Source of the DNA: Candidatus Blautia stercoripullorum
Lineage (GTDB): Bacteria > Bacillota > Clostridia > Lachnospirales > Lachnospiraceae
Direction of reading: 5' to 3'
NCBI GenBank assembly: GCA_019120545.1
Contig: DWUX01000226.1
Coordinates: 1 to 47,548 of the forward strand
Length of the DNA stretch: 47,548 nt
The position numbers and the translations under genes were made by a program. The notes under the pieces are model-generated. The model was given only the letters and a program-made list of their open reading frames with translations. It was not told the origin of the DNA and searched no databases. Positions 41,099-47,548 of this stretch are shown piece by piece. Each line of letters starts with the position of its first letter. Within the stretch, counting starts at the first letter, position 1.

Positions 41099-42890
41099 TT
41101 TCCTCCTCCATTTGATTAAATTCTATAGTGATCTTTGTGCCGTGATAGAGACGGCTGTCAATAGAAATATGTCCGTTTCCAAAGTAAGGATTTGAGATCC
41201 TTTTATTTACATTTCCAATACCAAAATGTTTTTCATAATCTACGATCTTGCTGTCCAGAGTGTGGCGGATCTCTGCTAGCTGTTTTTCACCGATCCCTGC
41301 CCCGTTGTCGGCAATGGTGATGATGACGGTATCGTCCCCGTAAACAGCGGTTATCACAATATGGACCTGGGGCGTTCTCTGAGAAAGTCCATGGAGTATG
41401 GAATTTTCCAGGAAGGGCTGCAGGGTAAACTTGCAGATCAGGAAATTTTCAATCCCGTCTTCCAGATCGATCTCCCAGGAAAGATTGTCATTGTGGCAGA
41501 GTTTTTCAATTTTCAGATACAGCCTGGCGATCTCCAGCTCATCCCGTATGGTGATCAAATCTCCGGATTTCCGCAGGGTCATCCGGTAAAAACGAGTAAG
41601 GTTTGTGATCATTTCATTGGCAATATCCAGCTTTCCCAAAGACTGGCAGGTCTGTATGGATCCCAGAATGTTATACAGAAAATGGGGATTGATCTGAGAC
41701 TGGAGAAGCTGGTATTTCAGCCGCTCTTCTGTCAGAGACAGGTCCAGGATAGACTGCATGTTGGAACTGAGGGAAGCCTGCATTTTCTGGAAGGTCAGAC
41801 CAAGTTTGTCAATTTCATCATAGGTATCAGGGTCTTTGGCAGGAGAGATCAGCTCCTGGATCTCTTTTCCCGGAGCATCCAGCTTGAATTCTTTCATGGC
41901 TGTGGACAGGATCCGGATCTTCCTTGTAAGACTTCTGGAAATAGCGATGATCACAAGGATCGTCAGAGGAAGAGAACAAAGGAGGGTGATCAGGATGGTC
42001 TTGACCAGGATATATACATTGTTCCGGATATAAGAATCCGGGATTTCTGTTATATGGTACCAGCCGTTTTGAAGCCGCACCGTGTGGTAGCTGACCTGAT
42101 CTTTCTGATATAAGGTGCCCTCTTCCTTTGCCAGATCAGAAAGCTTTTCCTGATCTATGTCCACGGGCTGATCGGGAGAATTATGGGCGATCGGCTGGCC
42201 CTGGTCTGTAACAATATAGCTGGAAATATTTTTATCGCTGAAGGATTCCTCCAGATATTGGGAAAAATCAGAGACATCCAGGAAGATAATGTAGGCGTAT
42301 TCTATGACCTGAGTTTCTGTATCCTTCAGGATCCGGCAGCAGGCGGCGCAGCTGCGGCTGTTCTGGACGCTGGATATCATCACCGGCACGGTGACTTTTT
42401 CCTGATAAAACCAAATGGAAGAGGTTCCTGGATTTTCCAGGCTTTCCACGGGAAGAGCATACTTTTCCAGATCTGTAAGCGGAAAGAAATATAGCCCTTC
42501 ACCGGCCCCCAGATGATCCTGGGGAAGAAAGACACTGGCGTAAAAGAGACGGAAGGTGGCCTTAAAAAGGGAAACGTCATTCCGGGTGTCAGTTAAAGAG
42601 GAAAGACTGTCCATGGGAGTATCCGCCTGCATCAGGGCATACATATCATACTGGAGAGAGTCCGCCACATTTTCTACCTGCTCCAGCCGTTCGTTGATCT
42701 GCATATTCAGCTGCTCGTCTGAAGACATGGAAGCGCTGAGGATCCGGTCTCTGGCAATACCATAAGAAACTGAATAAGAGATCCCTCCGATGATACCCAG
42801 GGGGATCAGGGTGCACAGGAGAAAGGCAGCCAGCAGCTTTGCCTGAAAATGGGAAAAGCATCTCTTTATATTTTTCAGGATTTTTTTCAT
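41076..42890 (-). CDS. YesM-type sensor histidine kinase
   Basis: A 604-residue membrane sensor. Two helices (about 14-35 and 290-312) enclose an extracellular sensing domain of about 250 residues. A HAMP-like linker follows, then the HisKA_7TM/YesM phosphorylation block QINPHFLYNILGS with the phospho-accepting histidine, and an ATPase domain with NSILHGL and DNGAGI. It probably senses an extracellular sugar or the loaded binding protein. It is transcribed divergently from the binding-protein gene. Confidence 0.92.
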   Translation of the reverse strand: MKKILKNIKRCFSHFQAKLLAAFLLCTLIPLGIIGGISYSVSYGIARDRILSASMSSDEQLNMQINERLEQVENVADSLQYDMYALMQADTPMDSLSSLTDTRNDVSLFKATFRLFYASVFLPQDHLGAGEGLYFFPLTDLEKYALPVESLENPGTSSIWFYQEKVTVPVMISSVQNSRSCAACCRILKDTETQVIEYAYIIFLDVSDFSQYLEESFSDKNISSYIVTDQGQPIAHNSPDQPVDIDQEKLSDLAKEEGTLYQKDQVSYHTVRLQNGWYHITEIPDSYIRNNVYILVKTILITLLCSLPLTILVIIAISRSLTRKIRILSTAMKEFKLDAPGKEIQELISPAKDPDTYDEIDKLGLTFQKMQASLSSNMQSILDLSLTEERLKYQLLQSQINPHFLYNILGSIQTCQSLGKLDIANEMITNLTRFYRMTLRKSGDLITIRDELEIARLYLKIEKLCHNDNLSWEIDLEDGIENFLICKFTLQPFLENSILHGLSQRTPQVHIVITAVYGDDTVIITIADNGAGIGEKQLAEIRHTLDSKIVDYEKHFGIGNVNKRISNPYFGNGHISIDSRLYHGTKITIEFNQMEEENEESNDC

Positions 42891-42949
42891 AAAACACCTC
42901 GCCGAGTCATAGCTCTATCTGTATATTTTTGCATCTCTTTGCAGTTTTC

Positions 42950-42978
42950 ATTATAAAAGAGAGAAAATTCGGATTCAA
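42950..42978 (-). promoter_or_regulatory. Promoter of the sensor kinase/response regulator operon
   Basis: On the minus strand TTGAAT (42978-42973), a 17-base spacer and a perfect TATAAT (42955-42950), about 60 bases before the kinase start. Confidence 0.65.
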
Positions 42979-43102
42979 CAGGAATAAAAATAATATAAAC
43001 GAATTAAAAAATATTGTATTTTGTAAAAAAATGAAATTTGTTATCCTTGTCTCATCAAAAAAATAAGGGCACAGGAGGAGATGCCCGGTAAGGAGGATAA
43101 GA

Positions 43103-44377
43103 ATGAGAAAGAAGTTTGTCAGCTTATTAATGGCAGGAGCTCTTACAGCAGGAATGCTTACAGGCTGCAGCTCAGGCGGGGGCAGCGGTTCCGGATCTGA
43201 AGGAGAGAGCGCCAGCTCTGACGGGGACTATGATCTCACCCTGTACAGTATTAACACCACAGACCCGGAATTTGACGACTGGCTTGCAAATGTGGAAGAA
43301 GCTACGGGATTAAATATTAATGTGATCGCCGCGCCTACAGATTCGGATACCCGGCAGCAGAAGATCACCACCATTTTGTCTACAGGGGATTCCTCTGTGG
43401 ATATTATTGAGATCAATGACGAGATGAGCTCAGCCTTTAAAAATTCCGGATGGCTGGAAGGGCTGAACGACACAGTCATGACAGAGGATATCGTTGACTA
43501 TTTTGCCCAGGGATATGTGGAAAACATGATAACAGATAATGAAGGAAATATTATCGGCGTTCCTGGCTATACCGGATATCTGGCATTTTGGGTAAATCAG
43601 GAGATCATGGACGAGGCGGGCATCACCTCTATTGACACAAAAGAAGACTTTATGAAGTATATGGAAGCTGTCTCCGGGGACGGAAGATACGGATATGGCG
43701 GATCCTGGGAAAAGACATATGTATTTAACGAGATCGCCCAGTTTGTAAATATGTTCGGCGGGGATTACTTTGACTGGACTCTGGATGAGAATAAGGAAGC
43801 GATCCAGTTCCTCTATGATATGGTTCAGAACGGACAGACTCCTATTGATCAGATCGCAGACAAATACGAGCAGATGAATCCTAAGGCCATTGACGGAAAA
43901 TATGGATGCTGGTTCTACTGGGGCCTTGGGCCTGAGTATGAGACCGCAGACATGCTGGGAGAAGACAAGATCCATATGGCCATGGTCCCGGATTTCAGCG
44001 GGAACGGAGAGAGATATATTTTCACAGACTCCTGGAATTATGTGCTGAATTCTGCTTCAGAAAACAAAGAAGCAGCTGTTAAGTTCCTCCAGTATATGGC
44101 GGATGAAGGGGGAATGGAAGCCTCCTATCAGTACTTTGACCGTTATCCGGCCAGAACAGATGTGGCGGAGAAGATTGTGCCGGATACAGATCCAGCAAAA
44201 GAAATATACAGCAGATATGCTACAGAGTGTACTGTTTCCGGACGTCCTATGCTTCCGCAGACAATGGAGTTTATTACGGATATGGGAACCATTTTCCAGT
44301 CCTGTATGCAGGGAAATATTTCTGTGGACGAATTCTGTACCAGCGCCCAGGAGCTGGTAGAAAAGTACAGCGCATAA
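43103..44377 (+). CDS. ABC sugar transporter substrate-binding lipoprotein
   Basis: A 424-residue extracellular binding protein of the carbohydrate ABC family. It has a lipoprotein signal (MRKKFVSLLMAGALTAG, lipobox MLTGC with Cys22) and a Ser/Gly-rich linker. Two lobes follow, with YTGYLAFWVNQEIMDEAG as the typical hinge region. GTAAGGAGG precedes ATG. It delivers an oligosaccharide to the permeases encoded downstream. The partner GH172 enzyme hints at a fructo- or arabinofuranoside ligand, which is inference. A stem-loop after the gene should favour its mRNA over that of the permeases. Confidence 0.9.
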   Translation: MRKKFVSLLMAGALTAGMLTGCSSGGGSGSGSEGESASSDGDYDLTLYSINTTDPEFDDWLANVEEATGLNINVIAAPTDSDTRQQKITTILSTGDSSVDIIEINDEMSSAFKNSGWLEGLNDTVMTEDIVDYFAQGYVENMITDNEGNIIGVPGYTGYLAFWVNQEIMDEAGITSIDTKEDFMKYMEAVSGDGRYGYGGSWEKTYVFNEIAQFVNMFGGDYFDWTLDENKEAIQFLYDMVQNGQTPIDQIADKYEQMNPKAIDGKYGCWFYWGLGPEYETADMLGEDKIHMAMVPDFSGNGERYIFTDSWNYVLNSASENKEAAVKFLQYMADEGGMEASYQYFDRYPARTDVAEKIVPDTDPAKEIYSRYATECTVSGRPMLPQTMEFITDMGTIFQSCMQGNISVDEFCTSAQELVEKYSA

Positions 44378-44385
44378 GAAATCAA

Positions 44386-44428
44386 GGGACTGCCGCATTA
44401 GACTGGCATATGTTTAATGAGGCAGCCC
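44386..44428 (+). terminator. Stem-loop between binding-protein and permease genes (partial terminator or stabiliser)
   Basis: GGG-CTGCC with CATTA (44386-44400) pairs with TAATG and GGCAG-CCC (44415-44428) with small bulges. The T-run after it is weak (TGTTTTCC). This place in sugar ABC operons commonly raises binding-protein levels. Confidence 0.55.
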
Positions 44429-44468
44429 ATGCTGTTTTCCTGTAAAAGGGAAAGTGAGGAGGAAATCT

Positions 44469-45347
44469 ATGGCAGTGAGTAAAAAATCAATGAAATGGAT
44501 TCCCTGGATCCTGATACTTCCAGTAGTGATCATCCGGGGATTTACAACATTGTATCCTATTCTGGTAACAATCAAGAACAGCTTCTATGATATTAAGATC
44601 CTGGCAGGGGTAGATGAATTTGTGGGGCTGGCCAATTATGTCAATGTGTTTAAAGATGCAAAGGTGCAGACTTCTGTGGTCTTTACGGTTATTTTCGTAG
44701 TGGTATCTATGTTTTTCCATATCCTTCTGGGAGTGGCTCTGGCTATGATCCTGAATATGAAATTCAGGGGACGGCGTTTTCTGAGGACCATTGTACTGAT
44801 CCCCTGGGCTATGCCCACAGTAGTGGCCGGCATGGCGGCAAAGTGGGCCTTTAACAACGACTATGGACTGATCAACGATTTTATCCGAAGATTTTTTTCG
44901 GATTTTCAGTTCAGCTGGCTGATCAATACAGGCTCTGCCCGGGCAGCGGTGATCGCAGTGGATCTGTGGAAGGACCTTCCCTTTTTTGCTATTTTGGTCC
45001 TATCGGGCCTGCAGTTTATCTCCGAGGATATTTATGAAGCAGCAAAGGTTGACGGAGCCAACGGGATTCAGTCCTTTTTCCGGATCACTCTTCCCCTTAT
45101 CGCCAAAAATGTGATCACCCTCTGTATCCCCTTTACTCTGTGGCGGCTTACCAGCTTTGACCTGGTGTACGCCATGACCTCCGGCGGTCCCGGAGAGGAC
45201 ACGGCCCTTATTGCATACCGGATCACTACAGAAGCCTTTACCAACCTGAATATCGGCTATGCGGCAACCCTGGCAGTCATGCTGTTTTTGGTCATGGCCC
45301 TGTTTAGCTTTATCAATATGCGATTTATCAGTAAAATCTCAGATTAG
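44469..45347 (+). CDS. Sugar ABC transporter permease, MalF-like
   Basis: A 292-residue permease with six membrane helices and the EAA loop EAAKVDGANGIQSFFRITLPLI that contacts the ATPase. ATG 44469 follows AGGAGG at 44457-44462; the GTG-started frame at 44454 would include that ribosome site. It forms the channel with the next gene's product. No ATPase gene lies in this operon, so a shared MsmX-type ATPase encoded elsewhere is expected. Confidence 0.9.
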   Translation: MAVSKKSMKWIPWILILPVVIIRGFTTLYPILVTIKNSFYDIKILAGVDEFVGLANYVNVFKDAKVQTSVVFTVIFVVVSMFFHILLGVALAMILNMKFRGRRFLRTIVLIPWAMPTVVAGMAAKWAFNNDYGLINDFIRRFFSDFQFSWLINTGSARAAVIAVDLWKDLPFFAILVLSGLQFISEDIYEAAKVDGANGIQSFFRITLPLIAKNVITLCIPFTLWRLTSFDLVYAMTSGGPGEDTALIAYRITTEAFTNLNIGYAATLAVMLFLVMALFSFINMRFISKISD

Positions 45348-45357
45348 GAGGAAGAAA

Positions 45358-46212
45358 ATGAAGGAAACTAACAAATATAAAGTATACCGGGGGCTGATCG
45401 CGGCAGGAAGATGGGCGCTTTTCGGGATCGTGGCTTTTTTGATCCTGTTTCCGGTATACTGGATCTTTATTTCATCTATAACCCCCTCCGGAGAGCTGTT
45501 TAAGACGCCTATCGATTACCTTCCGGATCATCCTACCCTGGAGAGCTATGCCTTTCTTATTGAAAATGTAGGACTGCTGGAAAAGATCGGGAATACGATT
45601 TTGATCGTAGGCGTAACTTTGATCGTGGGAACGATCCTGTGTTCGATGGCGGCCTATGGGTTCGCACGGTTTAAGTCCAGAGGAGTCTCTCTTGCTTTTG
45701 CATTTGTGATCGCAACTATGCTGATTCCGGAAGTGGTAACTGCCAGACCTTTATATGAGTTTATGAGGACAGTGGGATTGTATGATACTTATCTGGGACT
45801 GATCATCTTGTATATCAGCGCGGTGATTCCTTTTACAGTATTGATACTAAAGAACTTTGCTTCAGAGATCCCGGTTTCTCTTGAAGAAGCGGCGGCTATT
45901 GACGGGGCAAACTTTATCCAGAGACTGTTTAAGATTGTCCTTCCCCTTATGAGACCGGCTATTGCCACAGTCTGCATTATCAATTTTATCACCTGCCTGA
46001 ACAACTTTTTTACCCCTTTGTATTATTCCAATGACATTCAGGTTCTGTCTGTAGCCATCGTTCAGCTTCCTCTCCGGGACAATATGTACGGAGTGCCCTG
46101 GGATCTGGTAAGTTCAATGGGATGGATCATTCTGCTGCCTATCATCATTTTTGTTGCTGTCTTTGAAAAACAGATTATGGATGGTATAATGGCAGGAGGA
46201 GTAAAAGCATGA
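45358..46212 (+). CDS. Sugar ABC transporter permease, MalG-like
   Basis: A 284-residue partner permease with six helices and the EAA loop EEAAAIDGANFIQRLFKIVLPL. The N-terminal part includes PVYWIFISSITPSGELF, common to MalG-type subunits. ATG 45358 follows AGGAGGAAGAAA; the longer frame from 45259 lies in the previous gene. The stop is followed after 19 bases by the GH172 gene. Confidence 0.9.
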   Translation: MKETNKYKVYRGLIAAGRWALFGIVAFLILFPVYWIFISSITPSGELFKTPIDYLPDHPTLESYAFLIENVGLLEKIGNTILIVGVTLIVGTILCSMAAYGFARFKSRGVSLAFAFVIATMLIPEVVTARPLYEFMRTVGLYDTYLGLIILYISAVIPFTVLILKNFASEIPVSLEEAAAIDGANFIQRLFKIVLPLMRPAIATVCIINFITCLNNFFTPLYYSNDIQVLSVAIVQLPLRDNMYGVPWDLVSSMGWIILLPIIIFVAVFEKQIMDGIMAGGVKA

Positions 46213-46231
46213 GAAAATGGAGGACATGAGG

Positions 46232-47344
46232 ATGAATCAAATATTCGGAGGAAGTTTAAACACACTTTTTATGGCAAGACACGAAAAAAGCAGAGCCATA
46301 AACGCAGAAAATCCCACAGGAGAAAAGGGAAGAGGAGGAATGGCAGCCAGCCATCTGGGCCCGTCCAGAAAGGGAAGCCCCTGTCTTAGGAATATAAAGA
46401 GCGGAGAGACGGTGACTCTGGCGGAGATCCAGGGACCGGGGATGATCCATCATATCTGGATCACAGTGACGGACAAGACCACAGAGGCAGACTGTTTTGT
46501 CCTCAGAGACCTGGTGCTGCGGATGTACTGGGACGATGAGGAGGAGCCTTCTGTGGAAACTCCTCTGGGAGATTTCTTCTGCTGCGGATTCGGCCAGGAG
46601 TGTATTGTAAATTCCATTCCGATTGCGGCAGTGCCAAGCCGGGGGCTGAACTGTTATTTCCAGATGCCGTTCCGGAAAAAGGCAAAGATCACCCTGGAAA
46701 ACCAGCATGCCAATGAGATCCCGGCTTTCTTTTACCAGATCGATTACGGCCTGTATGAGGAACCCTTCCCGGAAGACATTGCCTATTTCCATGCCCAGTG
46801 GAGGAGGCAGCGGATTACGGAGCTTGGCAGGGATTATGTGATCCTGGATCAGGTAAAAGGGAAAGGCCATTATGTAGGAACTTATATGGCTCTGACCACC
46901 CTGGAACGTTATTGGTGGGGAGAGGGAGAAATCAAATTTTATATAGACGGAGACGAGGAGTATCCCACCATCTGCGGTACAGGAACGGAAGATTATTTCG
47001 GAGGCTCCTGGAGCTTTGCAAAACAGATAGACGGGAAAACAGTGGAACAGAACTACTGCACCCCTTATATGGGATATCCTTTTTATTCCAGCCATGATGA
47101 AAAGATACACAATCCTTATCATAATGATGACTGTATGCCTATGCGTGGTTTTTACCGCTGGCATATCCAGGATCCGATATGTTTTGACCAGGATCTGAAG
47201 GTGACCATACAGCAGATAGGGGTAGGCTATAGAGGGCTGTTTGAAAGACAGGATGATGTGGCCAGTGTGGCTTACTGGTATCAGGCTGAGCCTCATCATC
47301 CATTTCCTCCTCTTATGAAAAAAGAGGAGCGGTGGCCCAGATAA
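46232..47344 (+). CDS. DUF2961 glycoside hydrolase (GH172 family)
   Basis: A 370-residue cytoplasmic protein of the DUF2961 family, now glycoside hydrolase family 172, whose tested members act on D-fructofuranosides or D-arabinofuranosides with a double jelly-roll fold. Conserved blocks visible are the N-terminal NPTGEKGRGGMA-like segment, GPGMIHHIWITV, PLGDFFCCGFG and the signature GTGTEDYFGGSWSF. No signal peptide is present, so the sugar is cleaved after uptake. ATG 46232 is best placed behind GGAGG 46219-46223; ATG 46217 and 46226 are in-frame alternatives. It suggests that the operon imports a furanose oligosaccharide. Confidence 0.88.
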   Translation: MNQIFGGSLNTLFMARHEKSRAINAENPTGEKGRGGMAASHLGPSRKGSPCLRNIKSGETVTLAEIQGPGMIHHIWITVTDKTTEADCFVLRDLVLRMYWDDEEEPSVETPLGDFFCCGFGQECIVNSIPIAAVPSRGLNCYFQMPFRKKAKITLENQHANEIPAFFYQIDYGLYEEPFPEDIAYFHAQWRRQRITELGRDYVILDQVKGKGHYVGTYMALTTLERYWWGEGEIKFYIDGDEEYPTICGTGTEDYFGGSWSFAKQIDGKTVEQNYCTPYMGYPFYSSHDEKIHNPYHNDDCMPMRGFYRWHIQDPICFDQDLKVTIQQIGVGYRGLFERQDDVASVAYWYQAEPHHPFPPLMKKEERWPR

Positions 47345-47354
47345 GGAGCAAAAT

Positions 47355-47548
47355 TTGAAAAAATGTATTTTGGGGATTATGATCTGCATTTCTTTCCTGG
47401 CCATAGGCTGCAGCGGAGAGACAGAAGAGACAGAAACAGAAGAGATCACGGAGGAAAAAAAGGACGAAATTACGATCATGCATGTGGATGCAGAACATCC
47501 GGAGTTTCAGAAGTTTATAGAAGAAGCAGAAGAAGCTCTGGATATGGA
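47355..47548 (+). CDS. Lipoprotein, probably a second solute-binding protein (cut by window end)
   Basis: The first 64 codons of a gene that runs off the window. TTG 47355 follows AAGGAG at 47343-47348. The product starts KKCILGIMICISFLAIGC, a lipoprotein signal with lipobox LAIGC, then a Glu/Thr-rich linker. ITIMHVDAEHPEF followed by an acidic helix resembles the start of ABC sugar-binding proteins and is similar in style to the binding protein at 43103-44377. The rest is unseen, so the family is only likely. Confidence 0.65.
   Translation, partial: MKKCILGIMICISFLAIGCSGETEETETEEITEEKKDEITIMHVDAEHPEFQKFIEEAEEALDM

Noticed and set aside
1..47548. CRISPR array, tRNA or rRNA genes, complete insertion sequence
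   Set aside because: No regularly spaced repeats, no tRNA or rRNA landmarks and no full transposase were seen on reading both strands; a covariance search was not possible.

Overview
The window looks like the chromosome of a gut-type Firmicute of the family Lachnospiraceae (Blautia/Ruminococcus/Dorea-like; genus not resolved). This rests on moderate GC with strong AGGAGG ribosome sites, frequent TTG/GTG starts, a YesMN-type two-component system beside an ABC sugar importer, fused Wzz/BY-kinase genes, and many class matches to Clostridia proteins. These are judgements from reading the translated sequence; no database search was run.

Region 1 (about 37-13532) is the most unusual part and reads as a peptide natural-product (RiPP) locus. 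It holds a membrane-anchored metallophosphoesterase, an orphan PqqD-like recognition protein (RRE), a MalT/LuxR-type regulator and a nucleotidyltransferase-like protein. After a roughly 0.5-kb AT-rich non-coding stretch come two tandem cassettes, each in the order RRE, long precursor peptide, radical SAM/SPASM enzyme. Then follow an HPr-kinase-like protein, an ABC exporter without a C39 protease domain, and a Ser/His signal-peptidase-like protease. The two precursors share a leader (PNEYVAxC) and a C-terminal Pro-Asn-x-Ser end but differ in between. The free C-terminal serine, the HprK-like kinase and the nucleotidyltransferase together recall the tailoring set of phosphorylated lasso peptides, but no lasso cyclase is present. 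I infer a radical-SAM-modified peptide that is also phosphorylated or nucleotidylated at its C-terminal serine.

Region 2 (13532-19255) is an exopolysaccharide control and assembly operon. It contains a CpsB/YwqE PHP phosphatase, an Ig-like surface protein, two consecutive chain-length/tyrosine-kinase fusions with tyrosine-rich tails, and a LytR-CpsA-Psr ligase, and it ends in a strong terminator. Its promoter overlaps the stop of the RiPP protease gene.

Region 3 (19378-23782) has an alpha/beta hydrolase, a 488-residue HTH regulator and a solitary adenylate-forming enzyme. Region 4 (23791-34337) is the polysaccharide biosynthesis operon proper: two GT4 glycosyltransferases, a Stealth sugar-phosphate transferase, a Wzy-like polymerase, a Wzx flippase, an acyltransferase, an acyl-activating enzyme with its own acyl carrier protein, and an initiating undecaprenyl-phosphate sugar transferase.

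Region 5 (34374-39494) is housekeeping: leucyl aminopeptidase on the minus strand, glmS and a MATE exporter. Region 6 (39491-47548) is a carbohydrate-use locus: a YesN/YesM two-component system on the minus strand, divergent from a lipoprotein substrate-binding protein, two permeases, a DUF2961/GH172 glycosidase, and the beginning of a second lipoprotein cut by the window end. No rRNA, tRNA, CRISPR array, complete insertion sequence or replication origin was seen.
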